Shown here piece after piece: positions 1 through 5,618 of a stretch of 7,409 bases of DNA. The position numbers and the translations under genes were made by a program. The notes beneath the pieces were generated by a model that was given only the letters and a program-made list of their open reading frames with translations, did not search any database and was not told the origin of the DNA. The stretch lies in contig MHPU01000031.1 in the NCBI GenBank assembly GCA_001820485.1, positions 4,830 through 12,238 of the forward strand, in the 5' to 3' direction. Numbering within the stretch: the stretch's first letter is position 1; each line of letters starts with the position of its first letter. The DNA comes from Candidatus Staskawiczbacteria bacterium RIFOXYD1_FULL_32_13. GTDB lineage: Bacteria; Patescibacteriota; Minisyncoccia; Minisyncoccales; Staskawiczbacteraceae.

Positions 1-109
1 ATATGGCTTGCCAATGATTCAGAATTATCAGAATCCAACCGACACCACAAACATTAATGTTACAATCCCTCCGACTCCTGAAATCCCTGTAACTCCAACA
101 ACCCCTTAG
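1..109 (+). CDS. C-terminal tail of an unidentified protein (partial)
   Basis: An open frame enters from the left edge (first full codon at 2-4) and stops at TAG 107-109, giving 35 residues. The last part is rich in Pro and Thr (IPPTPEIPVTPTTP). Tails of this kind are common at the ends of secreted or membrane-anchored proteins, where they form extended linkers. No catalytic or domain motif is visible, so the protein cannot be named. Its codons use more C than the genes that follow, mostly because of the Pro and Thr content. The next gene starts 33 nt downstream with no hairpin between them, so read-through is possible. Confidence 0.55.
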   Translation, partial: YGLPMIQNYQNPTDTTNINVTIPPTPEIPVTPTTP

Positions 110-142
110 CTATAGAAATAATAAAATTAAATTAATAAAATT

Positions 143-289
143 ATGTTTTTAGAAATTGGAATTATATTAATAGTACTCTGGCTTCTTGGCTTCACATTTT
201 ATCCGCTCGGTGGTTTAATCCATATAATTTTAGTTATTGCGGTTATTGCAATTATCTGGCACTTTATTACAGGAAAGAAAATTTTGTAA
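143..289 (+). CDS. Lmo0937-family small membrane protein
   Basis: This 48-residue ORF begins MFLEIGIILIVLWLLGF and ends HFITGKKIL. It has two hydrophobic segments (about residues 4-20 and 25-42) joined by a short turn with Pro22-Leu-Gly-Gly, then Leu-Ile-His. The order LWLLGF, small Gly-containing turn, GLIHIILVIAVIAII and a short basic tail matches the Lmo0937 family (DUF5670 in Pfam, from memory). These are 45-50 aa proteins found in many phyla, with no established function. It should be an integral inner-membrane hairpin. No Shine-Dalgarno site precedes the ATG; the leader is AT-only for about 20 nt. The next gene starts 24 nt after the stop, also a membrane protein, so the two are probably co-transcribed. 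Family assignment is firm; function is unknown. Confidence 0.85.
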   Translation: MFLEIGIILIVLWLLGFTFYPLGGLIHIILVIAVIAIIWHFITGKKIL

Positions 290-313
290 AAAATAATAAT
301 TAAATTAAAAAAT

Positions 314-1399
314 ATGAATAAAAATTTATTAATAATTTTAATAGTTGTAGGAGTGTTGGTGCTTACAGGGATTGGTTTTGCATTGTGGAGTAATTATAAT
401 TCTTTTCAAGTTGTAGATCAAAATGAAAATCAAGAAATAACAAATGTGCCAAATCAAAATACAGCTCAACCTCAGGTTAGCCTACCAACTGTTTTGACAG
501 ATTCAAAAACTTCTCCATATATCTCAACAGTAGTTGTAAGTGGAACAGTCAATCCAAATGGAGCTATAACAACTTATTGGTATGAATATGGGCAGACTTC
601 GTCATTGGGCTTAAAAACAAGCTCTTACTTAGTTGGTTCAGGTTACACAAATTTTTATACACCAGCATATATTACAGGCTTACTTTCTAATACAGATTAC
701 TATTTTAGATTAAATGCCAATAATTTAGTTGGAACAGTAAATGGCCAAATTTATACTTTTAAGACCAATAATACACCACCTCCAAGTGGAATTGCTCCAA
801 CAATCAACACATCGCAAGCTACAAACATTGAAAAGACAACTGTAAATTTAAATGGTCAAATTAATCCTAATAATTCAATAACAACGTATTGGTTTGAATA
901 TGGGACAACTTCAAATTTAGGTATAGTTACATCATTCCAAACATCTAATAATAGCAATTCTTTATTAAATGTTTTGGCTTCTGTATCTGGTTTGCAACCT
1001 GCTACTAAATATTATTTTCGCGTTAATGCACAAAATCAGTTTGGAACTGTAAATGGCCAAATTTTAAATTTTACAACTAATGGCCCAGCCGATGCAACTG
1101 CCCCAACAGTTAAAAGTAATTCGGTTACTGCTATAACCAGTTCATCTGCAAAACTAAATGCCAGCGTTAATCCTAATGGAGCTGCAACAACATATTGGTA
1201 TGAATATAGTACCAACTCTTTACTTTCTTTGTTGTCTAGTACTCTAGAACAATCTTTAAATGGTAATTCCTCTGCATTCAATGTATCTGTAGATGTAAAA
1301 AATTTAACTAGTAATACAAAGTATTATGTTAGGATAGTTGCAAATAATCAGTATGGAACAGTTCGTGGTGAGATTGTATCATTTACCACAAAAAAATAA
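314..1399 (+). CDS. membrane-anchored protein with three fibronectin type III-like repeats
   Basis: This 361-aa protein has an N-terminal signal anchor (about residues 5-25, preceded by MNKN), a polar Asn/Gln-rich linker (about 28-56), then three repeats of about 100 residues: 57-151, 161-255 and 263-360. Each repeat carries an NPN-x-x-x-TTYW(Y/F)EY block (80-92, 184-196, 286-298) and ends with a YY(F/V)R...GTV(N/R)G(Q/I/E)...FT block (about 129-151, 233-255, 337-359). This beta-sandwich pattern is typical of fibronectin type III-like surface modules in Patescibacteria. The short cytoplasmic N-terminus and absence of a C-terminal anchor suggest display outside the membrane through the N-terminal helix. 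No enzymatic motif is seen, so a binding or adhesion role is only an inference. The gene sits 24 nt after the small membrane protein and ends just before a clear terminator. The ATG is chosen because the signal anchor starts at once after it. Confidence 0.82.
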   Translation: MNKNLLIILIVVGVLVLTGIGFALWSNYNSFQVVDQNENQEITNVPNQNTAQPQVSLPTVLTDSKTSPYISTVVVSGTVNPNGAITTYWYEYGQTSSLGLKTSSYLVGSGYTNFYTPAYITGLLSNTDYYFRLNANNLVGTVNGQIYTFKTNNTPPPSGIAPTINTSQATNIEKTTVNLNGQINPNNSITTYWFEYGTTSNLGIVTSFQTSNNSNSLLNVLASVSGLQPATKYYFRVNAQNQFGTVNGQILNFTTNGPADATAPTVKSNSVTAITSSSAKLNASVNPNGAATTYWYEYSTNSLLSLLSSTLEQSLNGNSSAFNVSVDVKNLTSNTKYYVRIVANNQYGTVRGEIVSFTTKK

Positions 1400-1409
1400 T
1401 TGTCATTGT

Positions 1410-1440
1410 AAAAACCACCTTTTAATATTGGTGGTTTTTT
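1410..1440 (+). terminator. intrinsic terminator after the fibronectin-repeat gene
   Basis: AAAACCACC (1411-1419) pairs with GGTGGTTTT (1430-1438), with a 10-nt AT-rich loop and a run of six T at 1435-1440. The A-tract on the left arm pairs with the T run, so the hairpin may also work on the opposite strand. It separates the surface-protein unit from the malic enzyme gene. Confidence 0.85.
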
Positions 1441-1448
1441 GGTATAGT
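1440..1448 (+). promoter_or_regulatory. candidate extended -10 promoter for the malic enzyme gene
   Basis: TGGTATAGT has the extended -10 form (TG-N-TATAGT) and follows the terminator T run directly. The start would fall near 1455, leaving a leader of about 23 nt before the ATG at 1478. No good -35 is visible. The same TTTTGGTAT string lies upstream of the AspRS gene (5637-5644), which supports a shared promoter style. Confidence 0.4.
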
Positions 1449-1477
1449 AAAAATACTTTAATTAAAAAAAATAAAAA

Positions 1478-2626
1478 ATGAATAAAAATAATTCTTTAGC
1501 AAAAAAGGCATTAGATTACCACAAAAAACTTAATGGAAAAATTGGAGTTTTCTCTAAAGCTCCTTTAAAATCGCCAGATGATTTAAAACTTTGTTATACG
1601 CCCGGTGTTGGAGCTGTAAGCTCATATTTAGCAACTCACAAAAATAAAGTAAGTGAATATACAATAAAAAAGAATGCAGTTGCTGTAATTTCAGATGGAT
1701 CTGCAGTTTTGGGTTTGGGGAATATTGGTGTTGAAGGTGCTTTGCCAGTAATGGAAGGCAAAGCAATGATTTTTAAAGAATTTGCTAATATTGATGCATT
1801 TCCAATTGTTTTAGATACTCAAGATGTTGAGGAAATTATCAAAACCATAAAACATATAGCACCTGTATTTGGGGCAATTAATCTTGAAGATATTTCTGCT
1901 CCAAGATGTTTTGAGATTGAAAGAAGGCTTCAAGATATGTTAGATATTTTTATATTGCATGATGATCAGCATGCAACTGCAATTGTGGTATTGGCAGGTT
2001 TAATAAATGCATTTTTAGTTGCAAAGAAAGATTTAAAAAAGAGCTCAATTGTTATAATTGGTGCTGGATCAGCAGGAACTGCTGTAACAAAATTATTACA
2101 TGCTTATGGAGTAAGAAATATTATTGTTGTTGACAAGGATGGTATTTTATCTAAATGTAGGGGGGTTTTACTGCCATATCAAAAGGAATTAGCAGAAATT
2201 TCAAATAAAAATTGCAAAGAAGGTTTATTGCAAGATGCATTAATTGGAGCTGATGCTGCTGTTGGTTTATCAGCTCCAAATATTATAAAACCAGAGTATA
2301 TAAAAACAATGAACAATAAACCAATTATTTTTGCATTAGCTAACCCTGTGCCAGAAATAATGCCAGATATTGCAAAAAAAGCAGGGGCATTTATTGTTGC
2401 CACTGGTAGATCAGATTTTAAAAACCAAGTAAATAATGCTTTAGTTTTTCCAGGGATTTTTAGAGGTGCTTTGGATAATAAAGTTAAAAAAATTACTGAT
2501 AAAATGCAAATTAGTGTTTCTTTAAGGCTAGCTGAAATTGTTAAACATCCAAGTATAAATAGAATTATACCATCAATTTTTGATGCAAATGTGGTTAAAA
2601 TAATTTCCCAAAGTTTTAAAAAATAA
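1478..2626 (+). CDS. malic enzyme (malate oxidoreductase, decarboxylating), short NAD(P)-dependent form
   Basis: The enzyme converts malate to pyruvate and CO2 with reduction of NAD(P)+, in the cytoplasm. At 382 aa it matches the short bacterial malic enzymes that lack the phosphotransacetylase-like domain of MaeB. The N-terminal domain shows YTPGV (Tyr40, the expected catalytic Tyr), ISDGSAVLGLGNIG (71-84), EGKA (Lys95, the expected catalytic Lys), NLEDIS (135-140, metal ligands Glu137/Asp138) and HDDQH (161-165). The NAD-binding domain has the Rossmann loop GAGSAG (195-200), then ALANPVPEI (286-294) and NNALVFPGIFRGALD (319-333). After HDDQH the usual Gly is Ala166. No Shine-Dalgarno site is present. 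The gene lies behind a terminator and 65 nt before the RecJ-like gene. Cofactor preference (NAD or NADP) and the physiological direction cannot be read from the sequence. Confidence 0.95.
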   Translation: MNKNNSLAKKALDYHKKLNGKIGVFSKAPLKSPDDLKLCYTPGVGAVSSYLATHKNKVSEYTIKKNAVAVISDGSAVLGLGNIGVEGALPVMEGKAMIFKEFANIDAFPIVLDTQDVEEIIKTIKHIAPVFGAINLEDISAPRCFEIERRLQDMLDIFILHDDQHATAIVVLAGLINAFLVAKKDLKKSSIVIIGAGSAGTAVTKLLHAYGVRNIIVVDKDGILSKCRGVLLPYQKELAEISNKNCKEGLLQDALIGADAAVGLSAPNIIKPEYIKTMNNKPIIFALANPVPEIMPDIAKKAGAFIVATGRSDFKNQVNNALVFPGIFRGALDNKVKKITDKMQISVSLRLAEIVKHPSINRIIPSIFDANVVKIISQSFKK

Positions 2627-2691
2627 ATTGCTAATTAATCGTAATATATCTACTGCTTTTAATTTAATCAAATATTTGTTAAACTTATAAT

Positions 2692-3834
2692 ATGAAAATA
2701 AAAAACATAGAAAAAGCTTCAAACCGAATTAAACAAGCTGTTAAAAATAGTGAGAAAATTATATTATACGGAGATTCTGATTTAGATGGTATTGGTTCGG
2801 CTGTAATTTTAGGTGAAGCTATTAAAAATTTGGGTGGAAAAATTGATTGTGTATTTTTTCCAGATAGGGAAAAAGATGGATATGGCTTAAATTTAAATGC
2901 CTTAGAAATTTTAAAAGAAAAAGCACCAGCTCTTCTAATCACACTAGACCTTGGAATTGGAAATGTTGCTGGAGTAGAGGTTGCAAAAAAATATAATTTA
3001 GATGTAATGATTGTGGATCACCACGAGCCGTTAGATGAAGTGCCAGATGCTAAAATTATTGTTGATCCAAAACAAAAAGATGACCCATATCCATTTAAAG
3101 GCTTAGCAAATGTTGGAGTCACATTTCGCCTTGCAGAAGAAATGCTTGGTGAAAATATGTCTTTAAACACTAAAAAAAGTCTTTTAGAACTTACAGCACT
3201 GGCCACAATAGCTGATATGGTTCCACAAATTGATGAAAATAAGTATTTTATTGAAGAAGGTTTGAGATCTTTAAAAAATACCTTTCGTCCAGGATTAAAA
3301 GCTTTGTTAACTATTTTGGGCGAGGGTCAGGTATTTGCTGGTGGAATATTAAAATTTATTTCTGCTTTAAATTCTGCGGAATCCCTTGGATTTGAAAATG
3401 AATCATATTCTTTATTAACAAGCTCATCTGATAAAGAGTGTTATACCTTAGCTCAAGAATTAGTTAACAAAACCCAAGCAAAACAGCACAGAATTAAAGA
3501 AATTTGTGATGAAATAGAAAGACGTATTTTACGAAAATCAGATGAGCCAGTTATTTTTGAGGGCGATGCTTCATGGCGCTTGACCTTAGCTGGAGCTGTA
3601 GCCTCTGTTATTTGTAATAAATATGCCAAACCAACTTTTATTTTTAGAAAAGGTACTGATGTGTGTTGTGGTTCTGTTAGAAATCCCGAAGGTACAGATT
3701 CAGTATCTGCTATGAAAACCTGTGCAGATTTTTTAATAACTTTTGGGGGTCACACTTTAGCATCTGGATTTAGAGTTAAAACAAAAGATTTAGAAAAATT
3801 TAGAACAAGGTTAAACAAATACTTTTTAAAGTAG
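2692..3834 (+). CDS. recJ: RecJ-like single-stranded-DNA exonuclease (compact DHH/DHHA1 phosphoesterase)
   Basis: This 380-aa protein carries the full DHH signature set: GDSDLDG (27-33, metal-binding Asp28/30/32), TLDLGIG (Asp86), VDHHE (108-112) and LATIADMVP (170-178, Asp175). A long linker helix region (about 245-280) leads to a DHHA1 domain ending in FGGHTLASGF (351-360). The order matches RecJ, the 5'-to-3' single-strand exonuclease used in recombination and mismatch repair. It is much shorter than typical RecJ (about 550-580 aa) and ends right after DHHA1, so the OB-fold and later regions are missing. Where RecJ normally has an NAAGR-type motif, this protein reads LNSAESLG (226-233), a divergence in a normally conserved spot. 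It could instead be a nanoRNase-like DHH enzyme, but the spacing and the GGH context favour RecJ. No Shine-Dalgarno site is seen, and no terminator separates it from the malic enzyme gene. Confidence 0.82.
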   Translation: MKIKNIEKASNRIKQAVKNSEKIILYGDSDLDGIGSAVILGEAIKNLGGKIDCVFFPDREKDGYGLNLNALEILKEKAPALLITLDLGIGNVAGVEVAKKYNLDVMIVDHHEPLDEVPDAKIIVDPKQKDDPYPFKGLANVGVTFRLAEEMLGENMSLNTKKSLLELTALATIADMVPQIDENKYFIEEGLRSLKNTFRPGLKALLTILGEGQVFAGGILKFISALNSAESLGFENESYSLLTSSSDKECYTLAQELVNKTQAKQHRIKEICDEIERRILRKSDEPVIFEGDASWRLTLAGAVASVICNKYAKPTFIFRKGTDVCCGSVRNPEGTDSVSAMKTCADFLITFGGHTLASGFRVKTKDLEKFRTRLNKYFLK

Positions 3835-3840
3835 TATAAT

Positions 3841-3946
3841 TGTCATTGCGAGGAGGTCGCAAAACCCAAAGGGTACCCCGAAGCAATCTAGAGTAAGTGC
3901 TTGAACTCTGGATTGCCACGGGCATTGCTATGCCCTCGCAATGACA
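3841..3946. repeat. MITE-like palindromic element with 13-bp terminal inverted repeats
   Basis: TGTCATTGCGAGG (3841-3853) and CCTCGCAATGACA (3934-3946) are exact inverse complements. Inside lie a small ACCC/GGGT hairpin (3864-3874), a 12-bp stem with one G-T mismatch (GCAATCTAGAGT 3883-3894 with ACTCTGGATTGC 3905-3916) and a GGGCA/TGCCC hairpin (3920-3935, sharing two bases with the terminal repeat). As RNA or single-stranded DNA it can form a cloverleaf. Elements with CATTGCGAGG ends and a CGAAGCAATC core recur in several bacterial genomes as non-coding dispersed repeats (recalled, not searched). It starts 7 nt after the RecJ-like stop codon. A T-rich stretch follows (3951-3966), so it could also terminate the upstream transcript. 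No target-site duplication is clear. Confidence 0.8.
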
Positions 3947-3957
3947 GGTGTGTTTGT

Positions 3958-3985
3958 TTGTTTTTTAGATTTGTGATATTATAAT
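3958..3985 (+). promoter_or_regulatory. candidate promoter for the 76-aa hypothetical gene
   Basis: TTGTTT (3958-3963) and TATAAT (3980-3985) are 16 bp apart. Transcription would start near 3992, giving a leader of only about 7 nt before the ATG at 3999. The -10 is consensus, but chance matches are frequent in AT-rich DNA. Confidence 0.45.
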
Positions 3986-3998
3986 TTAAATAAATATT

Positions 3999-4229
3999 AT
4001 GAGCAAAAAACAACAGTTTTTAGAAGAGCATAATAGATTATCTTCTCCTGAACTTAGGGCAGATTTAACAATGCTCACTCATTTTCGTGAAGATAAAATT
4101 AATATTTTTAAAAATGATGATTGGGATTTAGATAGGTTGCGAAGACCTTTTATTATGTGGTTGACTTCTTTGTCAGATATAAAAAAAGAAGAATTAAAAA
4201 TAGAAGAACAAAAAAGATTAATTAGTTAA
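3999..4229 (+). CDS. small charged hypothetical protein (76 aa)
   Basis: I do not recognise this protein. It is 76 aa, strongly charged and without hydrophobic segments apart from a short PFIMWLTSL stretch (about 50-58), so it should be cytoplasmic. The profile suggests mostly helix: an N-terminal amphipathic segment (3-30), a polar turn with NDDWDLD (39-45), then a C-terminal helix rich in Glu and Lys (KKEELKIEEQKRL, 62-74). Codon use is AT-rich like the neighbours, which supports a real resident gene. A consensus -10 lies 13 nt upstream of the ATG and no Shine-Dalgarno site is visible. It is set between two palindromic elements (3841-3946 and 4232-4326), and the aquaporin gene follows 104 nt later, perhaps on the same transcript. 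Confidence 0.65.
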   Translation: MSKKQQFLEEHNRLSSPELRADLTMLTHFREDKINIFKNDDWDLDRLRRPFIMWLTSLSDIKKEELKIEEQKRLIS

Positions 4230-4231
4230 TC

Positions 4232-4326
4232 GGAGTAATCACGAATATACAAATATAAAATAATATACAAATATACGAAAACGTTATTTGTATATTTGCG
4301 AAAATTTGTATATTAGCGACTACTCC
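4232..4326. repeat. 95-bp dyad with four copies of an 11-mer (AATATACAAAT)
   Basis: The intergenic gap before the aquaporin gene is almost entirely one interrupted palindrome centred on 4279. The ends are GGAGTA (4232-4237) and TACTCC (4321-4326). AATATACAAAT occurs at 4244-4254 and 4262-4272, and its inverse complement ATTTGTATATT at 4286-4296 and 4304-4314. Both same-strand pairs are 18 bp apart, so all four sites are symmetric about the centre. Transcribed RNA would fold into one long stem. No T run follows, so it does not look like a standard terminator. The element ends 7 nt before the aquaporin ATG. Confidence 0.85.
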
Positions 4327-4333
4327 AAAAAAA

Positions 4334-4939
4334 ATGACGAACGTAGAAATTAAAAAATATATTGCGGAAGCAGTTGGAACAATGGCATTAACCCTTGTTG
4401 TGACTCTTTCCTTAGCTGGAAAATTTCCAGTTTCAACACCAGTTTTAGCTGGTTTAACATTAGCATTATTTGTATATACAATAGGTCATATTTCTGGATC
4501 TCATATTAATCCTGCAGTTACTATTGGAGCTTGGTCAATTAAAAAGATTTCAAATAAAGATGCAATTGCTTACATTATCTCCCAATTTTTTGGAGCAGCG
4601 GTTGCTATAATTATTGTGACAGCATGTAAGATTGAATTTGCACAAATGGAGTTATCAAATACATCATTGTTGGTAGGGTTTGCTGAACTGCTAGGAACAG
4701 CATTTTTTGCTTTTGGGATTGCTTCTGTGATTTATGGAAAAACCCCAAAAGACATTTCAGGTGTTGTAATTGGTGCATCATTATTTTTTGGAATAGCAAT
4801 TTCAGCATTACTTGGAGCTAGTGGTATTTTAAATCCAGCAGTTGCTTTTGGAATTAAATCATTTGGATTTATGTATGTTTTAGGACCTGTAATTGGGTCT
4901 GTATTAGGAATGCAAGCATACAAATATCTTTCAGAATAA
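4334..4939 (+). CDS. aquaporin / glycerol-facilitator (MIP) family channel, atypical filter
   Basis: This 201-aa membrane protein has the two-fold MIP layout with six likely helices (about 8-28, 35-55, 75-97, 112-133, 140-160, 175-197) and two half-helix loops with NPA boxes: SGSHINPAVT (NPA at 59-61) and GILNPAVAFG (NPA at 167-169). It should passively conduct water or small neutral solutes across the cytoplasmic membrane. It is shorter than AqpZ (231 aa) or GlpF (281 aa), with short loops. The residue after the second NPA is Val170, where nearly all characterised MIPs have the Arg of the aromatic/Arg filter. The helix-5 filter position also appears small and hydrophobic, so the pore may be wider or have a different selectivity. 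There is no Shine-Dalgarno site. A large dyad abuts the start and a strong terminator follows the stop. Substrate cannot be predicted. Confidence 0.9.
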   Translation: MTNVEIKKYIAEAVGTMALTLVVTLSLAGKFPVSTPVLAGLTLALFVYTIGHISGSHINPAVTIGAWSIKKISNKDAIAYIISQFFGAAVAIIIVTACKIEFAQMELSNTSLLVGFAELLGTAFFAFGIASVIYGKTPKDISGVVIGASLFFGIAISALLGASGILNPAVAFGIKSFGFMYVLGPVIGSVLGMQAYKYLSE

Positions 4940-4961
4940 TCAAAATTTTAAACAAATAAAC

Positions 4962-4996
4962 AAGTCGTGGTAGTCCGAAGGACCCCACGACTTTTT
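4962..4996. terminator. strong, probably bidirectional intrinsic terminator
   Basis: AAGTCGTGG (4962-4970) pairs with CCACGACTT (4985-4993). After a small bulge an inner stem GTCC/GGAC (4973-4976 with 4980-4983) closes on a GAA loop. Five T (4992-4996) follow on the plus strand, ending the aquaporin transcript. On the minus strand the stem is followed by TTGTTTATTTGTTT-like sequence, so it can also end the minus-strand gene, whose stop is 24 nt away. Confidence 0.85.
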
Positions 4997-5019
4997 GTTA
5001 GCACAACAATCGAAGCAGA

Positions 5020-5484
5020 TTAACGATGTGCGCAATTGCTCCGATGAAAATGCTTGAGCATCTTCAAGAATTTTTCTGAGTTTTTCACCTTGAAGATGAC
5101 AATCTCGAGGCGCTGCAGTTTCGACGCGCGAAACTTGGCGACATTCAACTTCGAGACGTAAACGACATATGCCAGATCTTCGGCATACTCCTTGGCGCAG
5201 TTTTTGAAAACGCGGCGAAGAACATGGCCCAGCGTGGTTTCTTCAGGGAGGATATCTATTGGCAATACGTCATTGGGAAATATGCTTTCTCCCAACTCGT
5301 CTTTCAGATAGATATCTCGCTCATAACGCAGATCGCCGTCGTGTTCATAATCTACTGGCAAGTAGAGCGCCTCTTGCGAGATCACGGAAATTCGCGCATC
5401 CGTTTTTGCGTCGGGCCATTCCTCCTCTCCGAACAGTAGGTCATTAACGAAGCGGAACTGACGGCGGATTTGTTCTAACGACAT
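5020..5484 (-). CDS. unrecognised hypothetical protein on a higher-G+C cassette (154 aa)
   Basis: I do not recognise this protein. The start at 5484 (MSLEQIRRQF) is chosen because AGGAG lies 8 nt upstream, the best ribosome site in the window. The open frame runs upstream to 5616, but that ATG lies within the promoter itself. The product has an acidic N-terminal half (LLFGEEEWPDAK, DYEHDGDLRYERD, KDELGE) and a basic C-terminal third (KLNVAKFRASKLQRLEIVIFKVK, ending KHFHRSNCAHR), with alternating strands and helices and no signal peptide or membrane segment, so it should be cytoplasmic. Sampled lines give about 47-53% G+C, against about 22% in an AspRS line and 37% in an aquaporin line. Opposite orientation, a private promoter, leader and SD, and different codon use point to acquisition by transfer. 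No paralogue or partner gene is visible. Confidence 0.75.
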   Translation of the reverse strand: MSLEQIRRQFRFVNDLLFGEEEWPDAKTDARISVISQEALYLPVDYEHDGDLRYERDIYLKDELGESIFPNDVLPIDILPEETTLGHVLRRVFKNCAKEYAEDLAYVVYVSKLNVAKFRASKLQRLEIVIFKVKNSEKFLKMLKHFHRSNCAHR

Positions 5485-5492
5485 TTTATACA

Positions 5493-5497
5493 CTCCT
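5493..5497 (-). promoter_or_regulatory. Shine-Dalgarno site that fixes the start of the minus-strand gene
   Basis: On the minus strand the sequence reads AGGAG, then 8 nt, then ATG at 5484. It is the only canonical Shine-Dalgarno site suitably placed before a start in this window, and it separates the true start from the 44-codon upstream extension. Confidence 0.85.
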
Positions 5498-5498
5498 A

Positions 5499-5574
5499 GC
5501 AGCGTCTCGCTGCAAAAAGGAATGCCCAGCGTCTCGCTATAGGCCAGTTGAAAAACAAGCACCGAAGCATTCGG
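5499..5574 (-). promoter_or_regulatory. structured 5' leader with three short hairpins and an 11-bp direct repeat
   Basis: Between the minus-strand promoter and SD lie three small palindromes. CCGAA-GCA-TTCGG is at 5562-5574. AGCG-TCT-CGCT is at 5528-5538. GCAGCG-TCT-CGCTGC is at 5499-5513. The last two contain the identical 11-mer AGCGTCTCGCT, 27 bp apart. The last hairpin ends one nucleotide from the AGGAG site. The pair could be a protein-binding operator or an RNA structure controlling ribosome access; the sequence does not decide. Confidence 0.6.
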
Positions 5575-5587
5575 CACTACTATACTT

Positions 5588-5616
5588 ATCATATAGCATA
5601 TTATTCTTATTGTCAA
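5588..5616 (-). promoter_or_regulatory. near-consensus sigma-70 promoter of the minus-strand gene
   Basis: On the minus strand TTGACA (5616-5611) and TATGAT (5593-5588) are separated by exactly 17 bp. The -35 is a perfect match and the -10 matches at five of six positions. Transcription should start near 5581, giving a leader of about 97 nt. A second -10-like TATAGT lies at 5584-5579. Confidence 0.78.
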
Positions 5617-5618
5617 GG

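Noticed and set aside
1396..1408. 13-bp match (ATAATTGTCATTG) to the left end of the palindromic element (3836-3848), as a remnant copy
   Set aside because: A 13-mer match in an AT-rich window of this size is near chance expectation, and no other part of the element is present at this site.
2686..2691. TATAAT directly before the RecJ-like ATG as its promoter
   Set aside because: Transcription would start about 7 nt further on, inside the gene, and the next in-frame Met is far downstream. It is probably a chance match in AT-rich DNA.
5224..5447. Plus-strand ORFs at 5224-5439 and 5259-5447
   Set aside because: They lie opposite the minus-strand gene, lack ribosome sites and show no recognisable protein; they are antisense shadows.
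5485..5616. Upstream extension of the minus-strand ORF to 198 aa (ATG at 5616)
   Set aside because: That ATG lies in the -35/spacer region of a near-consensus promoter and has no ribosome site, whereas the internal ATG at 5484 has AGGAG at 8 nt.
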